Position numbers and translations under genes: made by a program. 64,000 nucleotides of DNA from Candidatus Hydrogenedentota bacterium. Lineage in GTDB: Bacteria > Hydrogenedentota > Hydrogenedentia > Hydrogenedentales > SLHB01. The stretch is taken from assembly GCA_013359265.1 (NCBI GenBank), contig JABWCD010000006.1, positions 62,001 through 126,000 on the forward strand, read 5' to 3'. The notes under the pieces are model-generated. The model worked only from the letters and a program-made list of their open reading frames with translations, was not told where the DNA came from and searched no databases. Positions within the stretch are counted from its first letter, which is position 1. Every line of letters starts with the position of its first letter. Positions 26,035 to 35,279 of this stretch are shown one piece after another.

Positions 26035-27259
26035 CGTTGTGCTCCTTCAGTCGCAGGGGCTCGCCGCCGTTCACAATCTCACGGGCGGCGCCAAGTACGC
26101 CAGCTTCGGCTGCCACCTCCATAAAGACTTCATCACTGCTAACTATGGCGGCGACGATGCGAACGAGATCGGGCACTTTCGTGTCGACGCCCTTGTCACC
26201 TTTGCTCCAGTCCCGTCCGAAGAATCGGCTGAGGGTGGCTTTGGATACGCCGAATTCCGCCGCGATCGATTCAAGCGTTCGCTCGCCGGATAGTGCGTTT
26301 TCGAGCAACGCCTTGACGAGCGCTTCCAAATCTTGATTTCCGAGCTTGCGAATTGCGTTCCGCTGGCGATCCAGCGATTCAGCGGTCTTTTTCGCTACAC
26401 AATCAACCATGTTGGGTCGCATAGCTTTCTCTAGTTTGTCGTCGGCTCCCGGCAACTGAGATCGAACCGTGGTGTAGGCATTCTTCTCCATTGAACAAAA
26501 GCGTGGTATAGGGAGTTTCTCTCTTATGATCGCCTGAATGCGATCTCGTTCCCCAGGCCTTTGGGGATCGGGGTCATCGACATTTCGTTCCAGCCACGGT
26601 TTACGATCTTTTCCATGCAGGTACTTGGGAAGCCGTACGGTTAATGAACCGCGTCCATCGATATGCCAGGTGTACCGTGAAACGAAGGGGTCGGCTTTGC
26701 GGCAGGCCTCGAGGTAGGCGAAATTGAGCTGGCGGAGAACGAATTTCTGAAAAGCTCTGGCGGCTGCGAGTTCCGTCTCTAACGCGCTCCGTGCGTTCGT
26801 CACAGCATTCTCGCAGAGAATCTCGTTCAGGAGCGCCCTATAGTACAGTCTACAATCCACGCGCCACTTTGGCCTACTCTCGACGTCGGCGTCTTCTTCG
26901 TCTGCCTCCTCCTTCTTGCCCTTTTTCGATTCCTCGGTTTCACAAAAGGCGACCGTCGATGTGAACTTCATGACAGTGCTATCGTGTGCCCGCTCCCACA
27001 GTTCCGTTGTCCTGTTTCTTGCGTGGTCCATTCGGTCGCCGACCAGCCGTGAAATGAAATCGAGCAACAGGAGACTTCGCTGGGTACCAAACTGGAAGAT
27101 CGTCCGATAGTGGATGAGTTCCGAGAGGGCGTCGCGGTCTCCCAACCAGGTGATGGCCATCAAGAGTGCCAAGAGGGACATGCCGGCGTAGTCGGGGTCA
27201 CGCCGTTCGTATCTGCTGGCACCGGTTGGAGCGTCCGTTCTGTACTGTTCTTTCGGCAT
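26027..27259 (-). CDS. HTH-containing protein of unknown function
   Basis: A 410-residue protein. Residues ~115-125 carry an acidic/lysine patch (KKGKKEEADEEDADVE). A C-terminal helix-turn-helix lies at ~322-345 (TLESIAAEFGVSKATLSRFFG), and the remaining C-terminal tail is helical. The large N-terminal part is unrecognised. It could be the operon's regulator, but its mid-operon place and size make a structural DNA-binding role as likely. It is 9 bp after the TPR-like gene. Confidence 0.65.
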   Translation of the reverse strand: MPKEQYRTDAPTGASRYERRDPDYAGMSLLALLMAITWLGDRDALSELIHYRTIFQFGTQRSLLLLDFISRLVGDRMDHARNRTTELWERAHDSTVMKFTSTVAFCETEESKKGKKEEADEEDADVESRPKWRVDCRLYYRALLNEILCENAVTNARSALETELAAARAFQKFVLRQLNFAYLEACRKADPFVSRYTWHIDGRGSLTVRLPKYLHGKDRKPWLERNVDDPDPQRPGERDRIQAIIREKLPIPRFCSMEKNAYTTVRSQLPGADDKLEKAMRPNMVDCVAKKTAESLDRQRNAIRKLGNQDLEALVKALLENALSGERTLESIAAEFGVSKATLSRFFGRDWSKGDKGVDTKVPDLVRIVAAIVSSDEVFMEVAAEAGVLGAAREIVNGGEPLRLKEHNDE

Positions 27260-27268
27260 CGAATGGAC

Positions 27269-28000
27269 TTACCTCGGATCCGGATCGAGCGAGTCGCGCA
27301 GAACCTGAATTCGCGAATTGCTCTCGATCAGTTGCTTGCACAGGTCGATGGAGCATTGGACAACCGGGTTGGGGTCAACTTTGTACGCCAGCCGGTATAG
27401 ATTGAGCGCCTCGTTGAAATTGCCGCTCTCGCTTGCCGCACTCGCTTCGTCAGTCAACCTCTTCGCGCGCGTGAAGGTTTGATTCAATTCCGTCAGGACA
27501 AGCAGGCGCAGGGGGTGTTCGGAAAAGCCTTCAAACTTTTTGAATAATTCGAAAAGGCCAAGCGCGTTCTTGCGTCCGATATCCCGGCGAATCGCCTCAT
27601 AAGCGGTGCTTGTCTGGTCGTAGCGCGCCGCAATTCTACGTCGCAATTCAATGGCACCCTTGTGGGTAGGCGCTCGTTCCAGCACCGCCTTGCACAAGGT
27701 CATTGCTTTGCCAAAACCACCACCATCGAACGCGCCTACACACAACTGCCAAAGTCTGTCGACCTCGACGTCAGATGCCGACTTTGATACGGATGACGGA
27801 CCAGCGTTGGGGTCGGAATATTTCGAACTCGCCTTCTTCGGATCTTCCTTCGGAAACCCCGTGGGTTCTTCCGCTTTCGATTCGGTTTTGGAGGCGCCTT
27901 TCGTCGTGTCTGGGCTCGTGCCTCTCGTACCTGCGCCGTATCGCCAAGTTTCGGTGCAAGACATTGGTTTCTTGTCATCTTTCGTCACGTCCTGACTCAT
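27269..28000 (-). CDS. Helical-repeat (TPR-like) protein
   Basis: A 243-residue protein: a disordered, charged N-terminus (residues ~20-75, Lys/Glu/Ser-rich) and TPR-like helical pairs such as GAFDGGGFGKAMTLCKAVLE and ASESGNFNEALNLYRLAYK. The repeats resemble the C-terminal half of the pseudokinase encoded immediately upstream, with which it overlaps by 4 bp. It is probably a scaffold partner of that protein (inference). Confidence 0.7.
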   Translation of the reverse strand: MSQDVTKDDKKPMSCTETWRYGAGTRGTSPDTTKGASKTESKAEEPTGFPKEDPKKASSKYSDPNAGPSSVSKSASDVEVDRLWQLCVGAFDGGGFGKAMTLCKAVLERAPTHKGAIELRRRIAARYDQTSTAYEAIRRDIGRKNALGLFELFKKFEGFSEHPLRLLVLTELNQTFTRAKRLTDEASAASESGNFNEALNLYRLAYKVDPNPVVQCSIDLCKQLIESNSRIQVLRDSLDPDPR

Positions 28001-29589
28001 GGTTGATCCCCTCTACGGCGTCGAGCCAGTCCGTCCAGGCATGCCGCCATACGCAAGGCAGTTCGCGCGTCGCCGCGAATGAATGCGTCGTGCATCTGGT
28101 CGTGGCGATTCCGCTTCCGCGCCAAGTCCTCCCGTATGCGAAGTTGCAGATCAGCGATGATCGTACTGCCGGGACTTAGCGACGCCGCATGTTCCAGGAG
28201 GTTGAGTGCAAGATTGCGTTGTCCGTGCTGCATAGCTTCTTCGGTGTCCCGCGCAGCGTCGCGAAAGCGCTCACACCTCCTGACGAAGGCTTCGTGGCCG
28301 GCAGACCGGCTGTAATGGTTCGGATAGACGGCCTCGGCATGCGCGAGCAGGTTCGCCTGCTCCTCAAGACTTCCGCGCGCTTCCCCGGAGCAAATGACGG
28401 AGTAAATGCGCGCAGCCTCTGCAGCTCTGTTTTCGATCTTATCGAGAAGGCCGCGAGCGCCGGCGTGATCGGGGAATTCCGTCAATGTTTCCCGACACAG
28501 GGATGCAGCTTTTCTCAGGTCGTTTTGCTCGTAGTGGTCGAGAGCCTGCTTCCATGCTTCAACGCCGGGTACGACACTGTTTGGTCGAGACGCGTTGTCC
28601 CCAATTTCTGGGACGTTGTCATGGGAGGCAGAGCACGTCTCCAACGCGCACAGGACCGACCAGTGGTCGCCAAAGCGGCGCTTAGGATCTTTCTCAAGAC
28701 ATCGAAGAAGAATAGTCTGAATCTCGTCAGGTACTCCCGGTAACGGCGGGGGTGGCGCCTCGTTGTGCAGCACTGCTAGCCGTTTGGGCGATCCCTGGAA
28801 CGGCGGTTGGAATTCCGGGTGCGCCACTTGAAAGAGGATGACTCCCAGCGAATAGACACTGCCACGGACGTCACATTGTTGAGGACTTGCGAACCGTTCG
28901 GGCGCCAAGTATGTTGCGAAGTTTTCAGGCATCCGGCGCAGTCTGTTCGCGTCTGCATTTTGCAGGTCGACGCAGTACTCCAGTCCGCCTACTTTGAGAT
29001 TTTCCGATGCGATGAGCAGATGCTCCGGGATGATAGCGCGGTGGGTGATTCCGGCGTCTTCGAGCGTTCCAAGCCCGTAACACGCCTGCCGCACGAACCG
29101 CAGCGCTTCCCAAAGGCGATTCGGGGATTCCCGATGCGGCTCTCGACTCCAGTCGGACAACGTGCCGCCGTCGAGGAACTCCATGCTCAGGATGCTGAGG
29201 TTTCCCCCACCCCAACGGCCACGATGGAACTCCAGGGGACATATCACATGCCGATAATCACGAATCCGGTGCTTCAACCGGTTCACCCCCACAAACCAGT
29301 CGGGTACATGCTCCTCGATGCCCGCATAGATTCTGGCTGTCACTTTCTCGCCGAGGGCCGCGTCTTCCAGAAGGTACAGACGACCGACCGCATCATCGCC
29401 AATGCAGCCACACACGGTAAATCGATCGAGAAGCACTTCACCCGCCGGTATCTCAACGTATGTCGCTTGGCGCATCTCGGGCTTCCCTGGAAAGTACCTG
29501 CTCACATCCGTCACGGAGCTTTCATGCTCCGATTGCTCGACGAACTCATACCCGCCCCGTATGTAGTCTTTGAAAGTCCGGTTCTTCAT
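27997..29589 (-). CDS. Pseudokinase with helical-repeat C-terminus
   Basis: A 530-residue protein with a Ser/Thr-kinase fold at residues ~50-330. Every catalytic position is changed: the glycine loop is degenerate (CGCIGDDAVGRLY, 60-72), the VAIK lysine is Arg86 (VTARIY), HRD-K-N reads HRAIIPEH (183-190), and DFG reads GLE (202-204). Structural motifs remain (APER at 229-232, SLGVILFQ, CLEKDPKRR). TPR-like pairs follow at ~340-520. It should be an ATP-independent scaffold or sensor. ATGA overlaps join it to both neighbours. Confidence 0.85.
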   Translation of the reverse strand: MKNRTFKDYIRGGYEFVEQSEHESSVTDVSRYFPGKPEMRQATYVEIPAGEVLLDRFTVCGCIGDDAVGRLYLLEDAALGEKVTARIYAGIEEHVPDWFVGVNRLKHRIRDYRHVICPLEFHRGRWGGGNLSILSMEFLDGGTLSDWSREPHRESPNRLWEALRFVRQACYGLGTLEDAGITHRAIIPEHLLIASENLKVGGLEYCVDLQNADANRLRRMPENFATYLAPERFASPQQCDVRGSVYSLGVILFQVAHPEFQPPFQGSPKRLAVLHNEAPPPPLPGVPDEIQTILLRCLEKDPKRRFGDHWSVLCALETCSASHDNVPEIGDNASRPNSVVPGVEAWKQALDHYEQNDLRKAASLCRETLTEFPDHAGARGLLDKIENRAAEAARIYSVICSGEARGSLEEQANLLAHAEAVYPNHYSRSAGHEAFVRRCERFRDAARDTEEAMQHGQRNLALNLLEHAASLSPGSTIIADLQLRIREDLARKRNRHDQMHDAFIRGDARTALRMAACLDGLARRRRGDQP

Positions 29590-31430
29590 GATTGTTGACG
29601 ATCCCAGTACGCACGTTTTTGGTTGACCAAGCTCCCTAGCGCCTGGTCAACGTGTTGTTGAACTGTTCGCAGCCAGATCGTGTAGTCTTCCCCGCGCGCG
29701 ATCATCCGGATAAAGCGTTCGCATGCATCGTTGTGAGCCGCCACATCTCGGACTTCTCGGGCCGGGGTGAACGCAACACCGGGTATGAGATCCGTCCGGC
29801 CATCCTCCTGCCTAAGCCGATAAACCAACTCCAAGCGGTGACCGTCTCCGAGCGGTCTGCCAATGACAACGCCTTCCTCTGCGCTCCCTATCGCGTCTGG
29901 CGTAATGACGCGCAACTGCTCACGCTTGTAGGAAAGTGAGACGCTTCGGCAGTCCAGGTACGAAGCGATTGCGTCAACGCATTCTGTCACGTCGAAGCAC
30001 GTACCCCAGCAATCCGTGGTCGTCCACTCGCTGAGAAGCAGGCGCGTGCGTACCGGCCGCTCCAACGCTGCCGCTACGTGTACGTGCGCAACCGCCTCTT
30101 CCTCAACCATCGCGACGAGCGCTGTACCGGATGCGATTTGCTGCGCCTGCTGCGAGACTGCCTCCGAGATCGTAGCTGCCTCCTCGGAGTCGCTGGTCGC
30201 GGGGAGAGCATTCAAGACCTCGCTTGCTGCCTCGAAGTGCATGTGCCTCATAAGGAAATGCACTTGTCGCCAGTGACTGGCGACGGCCGCGCGTGACTGA
30301 GGCATCGTATGGAGCAACTTCGCGCGAAGTGTCGCTTGCTTACGAATATCACCGTCCAAGCCGGCAATGTCCGCGAGCAGTGCATAGCGGACAGGCTCAG
30401 ATAGGACGCCAGGATGTTGATTTACCAGCGACTCGGCACGGCGGGGGTTCTGCTCGGCGACGGCCTTTGCCACATCGGCAGCGCATTGTTTAGCCTGTGC
30501 GTCCCGCGCCCGGGTGGCGGCGCTTGTGTGGGTTTGGTAGGAAACGCCGCAAAAAGCGCGAAACTCGCCTGTCAGCGGCGCGCCTACTGGTGTTAGCGCA
30601 CTTTCGGTGAAGCTGAAGCTGCGAGCGGTGCCGTCTAGCTGGACCAGCAGCAGAGGCGCATGGAGATCCGTTGTCAGCCCGGCTGCAATGACTTCGGGTG
30701 GCGCTTCCAGTTCGGATACCTGGCGGAAAGGGTTTGCTCGCCAACGCTTCAGGACGCTTTCGTGAAAGGCTACGGTTGCGAGTGTTCCCTCCCATTCGAA
30801 TAAAGCATAGAAATCTCGGTCATGCACCGAATGAAGTTCCGTTTCAAGGTTCATCGGATTGACACAGAGCAGTCTTCCGGCCGCAACAGGGAACACCGCC
30901 AATCCCACGGCCGTCCAGTAAAGACCCTTAGCCACACTGTAGGGTATCGGCGGCATCACGTCCGAAGTGCATTTGATGGCAGTCAAACCGCCGGCGTTCC
31001 ACATCGCGATGCCCCCATTCGCGCGGAAACAGATGAGATCATTGCCCGCCATGACCTGGGCCGAGACATGCCTATCGCCGTCAAATGGAAGTTCAGACGG
31101 ATGGGCGTAGGGCGGACGCCATAGGAGTACCCTCCCCGACGTGTCTGCGGCAACGAAGTCAGTTTCATTCGTGAAGCGGACATCCAGCACCGCAGCCCCT
31201 TGGTTCAGACTGCGCACCATCATCTTATGATTGAGCAAATGCACCATCCCGTATGTATCACCCGCAACCACCATGTTGCCCCCCCGGTTGCGGTCGATGC
31301 TGGTAACATGGTGACCGGGCAGAAGACTTAGCAGAGGGATCTCGCCGCCAGGCCGGAGTAGTACCTCCCGCTTATCGATGGAGCCTGCAATCAGCGGCCC
31401 CGCGAAATCTGGGCGAACACATTTCGTCAT
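29586..31430 (-). CDS. Beta-propeller (WD-repeat-like) protein with a helical and alpha/beta C-terminus
   Basis: A 614-residue protein. Residues 1-~290 show short repeated strands typical of a propeller (VTSIDRNRGGNMVVAGDTYG, DFVAADTSGRVLLWRPP, LICFRANGGIAMWNAGG). A helical region (~310-430, AEQNPRRAESLVNQHPG) and an alpha/beta tail follow. The layout resembles the iSTAND/vWA-associated scaffolds of bacterial conflict operons only in general terms. A protein-interaction role is likely. It is coupled to both neighbours by 4-bp overlaps. Confidence 0.7.
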   Translation of the reverse strand: MTKCVRPDFAGPLIAGSIDKREVLLRPGGEIPLLSLLPGHHVTSIDRNRGGNMVVAGDTYGMVHLLNHKMMVRSLNQGAAVLDVRFTNETDFVAADTSGRVLLWRPPYAHPSELPFDGDRHVSAQVMAGNDLICFRANGGIAMWNAGGLTAIKCTSDVMPPIPYSVAKGLYWTAVGLAVFPVAAGRLLCVNPMNLETELHSVHDRDFYALFEWEGTLATVAFHESVLKRWRANPFRQVSELEAPPEVIAAGLTTDLHAPLLLVQLDGTARSFSFTESALTPVGAPLTGEFRAFCGVSYQTHTSAATRARDAQAKQCAADVAKAVAEQNPRRAESLVNQHPGVLSEPVRYALLADIAGLDGDIRKQATLRAKLLHTMPQSRAAVASHWRQVHFLMRHMHFEAASEVLNALPATSDSEEAATISEAVSQQAQQIASGTALVAMVEEEAVAHVHVAAALERPVRTRLLLSEWTTTDCWGTCFDVTECVDAIASYLDCRSVSLSYKREQLRVITPDAIGSAEEGVVIGRPLGDGHRLELVYRLRQEDGRTDLIPGVAFTPAREVRDVAAHNDACERFIRMIARGEDYTIWLRTVQQHVDQALGSLVNQKRAYWDRQQS

Positions 31431-32047
31431 CGTGATAGCCTTTCGTGCCCCATGTCGGCGATGTTTTCGCCGTTCCCGCTGAGGGCTTCTATCTCAGCTT
31501 CAAGGCTTGGTTCGGGAGGCAAGAATATGGGTACCTGCGCAGGGCCAGACTGAGGAGCAACGCGGAAACGTTTTTGGGGTTTACCAAGGGGCCACCGTTT
31601 TGTAGCGCTCAACGCCAGGGCCGCCTCAAGTCCTTCGAGAACTGTTGCCCCAGTCTTGCGCACATCCTCTAGCCAGCGAATGTCTTGCAGAATGGCGTCT
31701 TCACCTTGGTGTAGGTGGCCTTTCGGTGCGTCGTGGTGAAGCGCTCCGGCCGCTCGCCCAACGTCGCCCGCTTGCCGGGAGAGGCGAGTGAGTTCGCGAT
31801 AGATGAAGGTACGATACCCCTGGAATCGCGACAGTTGCGTTCTCACGTGTTGGTCAATTTCTTCTTTCTGCGCGTAGAGGTCCTCTGCAAAATTGCACTC
31901 CGAATGTCCCCGCTGATCCACTTTTGGCAGCGCCGCAACCGCATCGCGCAATTGTGTCGCGCGGCACCGCGCTTCTCTTGTGTGCGAGTCAAAATTCTCC
32001 CGCAGGTAGGTCAGCGAAAGGGATTCGTCCCGGCCTTGTACGCCCAT
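31427..32047 (-). CDS. Helical protein of unknown function
   Basis: A 206-residue mostly helical protein (LRENFDSHTREARCRATQL, LSRFQGYRTFIYRELTRL) with a proline-rich C-terminal tail. No family is recognised. TAATG joins it to the preceding coiled-coil gene. Its size and helix content would suit an accessory subunit of the HerA-like ATPase. Confidence 0.65.
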   Translation of the reverse strand: MGVQGRDESLSLTYLRENFDSHTREARCRATQLRDAVAALPKVDQRGHSECNFAEDLYAQKEEIDQHVRTQLSRFQGYRTFIYRELTRLSRQAGDVGRAAGALHHDAPKGHLHQGEDAILQDIRWLEDVRKTGATVLEGLEAALALSATKRWPLGKPQKRFRVAPQSGPAQVPIFLPPEPSLEAEIEALSGNGENIADMGHERLSR

Positions 32048-32553
32048 TATTCACGTCTCCAGTCGGTCACGCTGCGTAGTTCGGCCTCAAGTTCCCGGCT
32101 CCGCTTGAGGCTATCCTTCGCCGCATCGAGTTGTTCGCTGAGCAGTTTCAAGTCCTCCTGGATAGCGTCCCTGGTCGCTTCCATGTGCTCGATCGCCGCC
32201 TGTGTTTCAATCAGCGTGTCCGAGACACGGTCAAGATTGGCGTCCGCGGCCTCTTTGCCCTCGTCGAGTTCTTCCTGGAATTCCTCGTTCTCCTCGTGCA
32301 CTTCCTGGAGGTCCCGGTCTTGCTGATCAAAGACTTCTGACGCGGCCCCGTCTGCGCTGTCGACCGCGCGGTCCACGGCGTCCAACCCTTCGGTCGTACC
32401 GCCACTACGGTCCAGGTCTTCCCGCAATTGACGTATCGTCTCGATGTCATCCGCAGTGACTTTCAGTTTCTCTCCATGGTCCTCCATGTTTTTGGACAGC
32501 CGTTCGTTCTGATCATCGATTTCCTGCCGCGTCGGCAAGTATGTATCTCTCAT
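32047..32553 (-). CDS. Acidic coiled-coil protein
   Basis: A 168-residue protein that is almost wholly coiled coil, very rich in Asp, Glu and Gln (DRDLQEVHEENEEFQEELD), with a basic last third (QLDAAKDSLKRSRELEAEL). There are no other domains. It sits between the HerA-like ATPase gene and the helical protein with ATGA/TAATG coupling, so it is likely made in stoichiometric amounts as a linker or tether. Confidence 0.75.
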   Translation of the reverse strand: MRDTYLPTRQEIDDQNERLSKNMEDHGEKLKVTADDIETIRQLREDLDRSGGTTEGLDAVDRAVDSADGAASEVFDQQDRDLQEVHEENEEFQEELDEGKEAADANLDRVSDTLIETQAAIEHMEATRDAIQEDLKLLSEQLDAAKDSLKRSRELEAELRSVTDWRRE

Positions 32554-35279
32554 GACAAGTCCTCCGGATCCGTCGAGCGCTTCAAAACACCTTTCATGAA
32601 GTCGAGCAGGTTTCTAGCCTGGGGCGCGGCGTGATTCTCGATTTCGTCTTGCAGCCGGAGGCGGCGAGCCTCCAACCCCGGGGAGACGCCATCACCATCG
32701 CCAATCAACCTGAGGTAACTATTGTGATAGAAGTCCTCGAACTCGTCGTCGAACTCTTCATGGACCCGCGCCAACGTATCGAGCGAAACCGCCTTCTCCT
32801 TCAGTATTCTCTCGACTTCGCGGTTTCGCCGAACAAGAATGGTTGCGAATGCCGTCGTGGCTTCGCTCAGCAACTGGAGGCGGGCGGCAGCGATGGCATC
32901 ATTCGCTGCGCGCCGCCAAGGCTGATTGCGGCATGCCTCACGCAAAACTTCGGGTGATGGCTTGCTGAGCAAGGCGGGCACATTGCTGAAATCACGCATC
33001 TTAACCAGGCACGCACTCGGACTGTGCGGCGTGGATACATAGGCAAAACCGGGCTTGAGTTGGGCCAATGCCTCAGTCTGCGAGGAAGAGAGCCGCATCG
33101 CCCCCGACAGAATTTCACGGCTTTTCAAATCAGTCGTCCGATAAGCGACCATCGTCTGAGTCTGGCTTACTGCATCGTATGCCACATTGCAGGGGTTCTG
33201 GTCGGCACCGTAAATGCACACTCGCAACTTGCGGTATTCGCGAAGCATGCGGCAGTAGCGCTGGGAGACTCTCGCTGCGGTATCGACAAATTGGTCGGAC
33301 TGCGGCGCTGCCGTGATACTTCCTGCAATAAGGTGGAGTTCATCAAATAGGATGGCGAGACGGGGCGATTTTCCGTTGTCGGGCGAAACCAGAAGTTGCT
33401 CCTCGATCGCCTGGAGAAATAACAGAAGTAAGATGGACTGCTCCTCTTCATTGAGACTGTCCAACTCGATTATCGTATGGCCGTTGATTAAGTACTCCAT
33501 GGAAGGAACGTTTATACCCGGCCGGAAGATAGTGCCCAGAGCCCCGGTGCACAATTTGACAAAGCGAGAAATCGACGCAGACAACAAGTCCTGCGAAACG
33601 TCTTGTGAGTAGCCTAACTTCTTGACCTGCTTGCGCAGTTCGGGAATCAGCATTTCCACACGTGGTGGATCTTGGGGATCGGAATGTACTCTATAAAGTT
33701 TGTATATGGCGTTGGTGAGCGCCGCTTCGAATGCGGGAAAAGAGGGAACCGCTCCCATGAAGCATTCGACAAGACGCCCCACCTTTCTGTCCAGGTCCAC
33801 TCCTTTGGGACGCCAAAAAGGATTGAAGACTCCTTCGGAAATGCTGTTTGGTCCAAACGTGAAGACCTGCAACTTCTCGGCGAGCCGGCGAATGTTGGAA
33901 TCGGGATGGCCATGTAGCAGTTTAATCGCCGGTTGTTCTCCCGCGACGGGCTCGAACGAGACAAAAGGAGTGTCGTGACTGTGGAATTCGAATTCACCAT
34001 TGACAAGAAACAGTGTCTTGCCAACTCCAGATTGTCCAAAGGCAATATTGCTGAGGCAGCGCTCAGGATTCGTCGCTCCCTCTTTTCGCCCCAGTTCGCC
34101 TCTGGGACCAATGACGCGGTATCCGAAGGGAATAAACAGCTCTGACGGAGTTACCGTCGAATCCATGCTGTGCTCGATGCAGTACGGAGAATTGATGTCA
34201 GCAACCGGCCAGATGAATACATTGTGAAGTTCCTGCGGCGACGCAATTTGGCGGAGACGTTCAAGATCACGATAGTAGACAGGCGTACCTTGCGCGGCCA
34301 GGCACTCGAACGGCGGAACCCATGCGACGTGCCCTTTGGAGACTGCGTGGATCAAGTTTTCAAACTCCGGCGTGCCTCTATTGGTCGTCACGATTGCATA
34401 CGAACCGTCTTTGAACGCAGCCGTGGCGACAGCGGAAGCAACGCGTAATGCCGTCGACCTGTTGCGCGCCAGTATTCGAATGTCAAATCGAACAGATGGA
34501 CGGCGGATGTTTTCTCGGACGCGCTGAGTGTTCTTGATCACGAGATCGGCGGAAGGTTCTCCACGGTGCGGGAGGGGCAACCGCCGGACGCGTCCGCGAT
34601 CTGGCTCCCCAAACCATTCATGCGACGTATCAGCCGACCAGTGCGAGCGTCCAATTTCGTGAAGCAAGGCACAGTGTTTTGCTAGCGCGTGTCGCTGCGG
34701 TGCAGTATCCTCGGGCATAACACAGATGTGGATGAGCACGGGCTCCTGCAGTGTATTGAGCACTTCGTCCACCAGAAGGAGTCCGTTGCTCGTCTGGGGG
34801 ATAAGCGGGAATGGTTCGTACAGAAGCGATGGCACGTCCGGGTTTTCGGCTGTCGTGGTTACTGGAGTCAGTGCCTGCTCCATGCGCACGACATCGCATG
34901 CCACACTGAAGTCGATGACATCAACTTCCGCAGGATCTATGCGCTGCGTCGCGTAAAGACCGGCTAAGGCTCCTTTCCATAGCCAGTTATCAATCCCTTG
35001 GACAACAGCTGCGTCATGGGCCGCGCCTCGTGCTGTGAGGCGCAGACGGCTCTGTTTTGACTCCGGGGCGGTACTGGGGAAGAAGGACCAGAGGAGGCTA
35101 ATAGCGCATGAATCGTCGGGTTGAGACGCTACGCTGTAGAGTTGCGACGAGAATTCCATGGCTACAGCGTCCGCGATACGGCGACCGTAGAATTCCTGCA
35201 GTCCTGCGTCGCCGCACGCAGGTAACCGAGTCGCCGCGTAGGTTTCACCGAGGATTGTCTGTATTTGTTCCTTCTTCAT
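32550..35279 (-). CDS. HerA/VirB4-like AAA ATPase
   Basis: A 909-residue ATPase of the HerA-FtsK superfamily. The N-terminal ~400 residues are unrecognised alpha/beta. Walker A FGQSGVGKT lies at ~414-422, Walker B RLAILFDELHLI at ~640 and a sensor-like IYGADQNP at ~690, with a long C-terminal helical region (IVRRNREVERILKEK type). It resembles VirB4/TraC and HerA pumps that move DNA or proteins. The start ATG overlaps the E1 stop (ATGA), tying its expression to the ubiquitin-like genes. No other secretion-system parts are nearby. Confidence 0.8.
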   Translation of the reverse strand: MKKEQIQTILGETYAATRLPACGDAGLQEFYGRRIADAVAMEFSSQLYSVASQPDDSCAISLLWSFFPSTAPESKQSRLRLTARGAAHDAAVVQGIDNWLWKGALAGLYATQRIDPAEVDVIDFSVACDVVRMEQALTPVTTTAENPDVPSLLYEPFPLIPQTSNGLLLVDEVLNTLQEPVLIHICVMPEDTAPQRHALAKHCALLHEIGRSHWSADTSHEWFGEPDRGRVRRLPLPHRGEPSADLVIKNTQRVRENIRRPSVRFDIRILARNRSTALRVASAVATAAFKDGSYAIVTTNRGTPEFENLIHAVSKGHVAWVPPFECLAAQGTPVYYRDLERLRQIASPQELHNVFIWPVADINSPYCIEHSMDSTVTPSELFIPFGYRVIGPRGELGRKEGATNPERCLSNIAFGQSGVGKTLFLVNGEFEFHSHDTPFVSFEPVAGEQPAIKLLHGHPDSNIRRLAEKLQVFTFGPNSISEGVFNPFWRPKGVDLDRKVGRLVECFMGAVPSFPAFEAALTNAIYKLYRVHSDPQDPPRVEMLIPELRKQVKKLGYSQDVSQDLLSASISRFVKLCTGALGTIFRPGINVPSMEYLINGHTIIELDSLNEEEQSILLLLFLQAIEEQLLVSPDNGKSPRLAILFDELHLIAGSITAAPQSDQFVDTAARVSQRYCRMLREYRKLRVCIYGADQNPCNVAYDAVSQTQTMVAYRTTDLKSREILSGAMRLSSSQTEALAQLKPGFAYVSTPHSPSACLVKMRDFSNVPALLSKPSPEVLREACRNQPWRRAANDAIAAARLQLLSEATTAFATILVRRNREVERILKEKAVSLDTLARVHEEFDDEFEDFYHNSYLRLIGDGDGVSPGLEARRLRLQDEIENHAAPQARNLLDFMKGVLKRSTDPEDLS

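Noticed and set aside
31715-32326. 203-residue + frame rich in Ser
   Set aside because: Antisense shadow of the coiled-coil and helical genes; the Ser-rich composition is the complement of their Glu/Asp codons.
19799-35279. Type IV secretion or conjugation system suggested by VirB4- and VirD4-like ATPases
   Set aside because: No relaxase, pilin, VirB6/8/9/10-type or lytic transglycosylase gene is present in the window, and both ATPases lack visible membrane segments.
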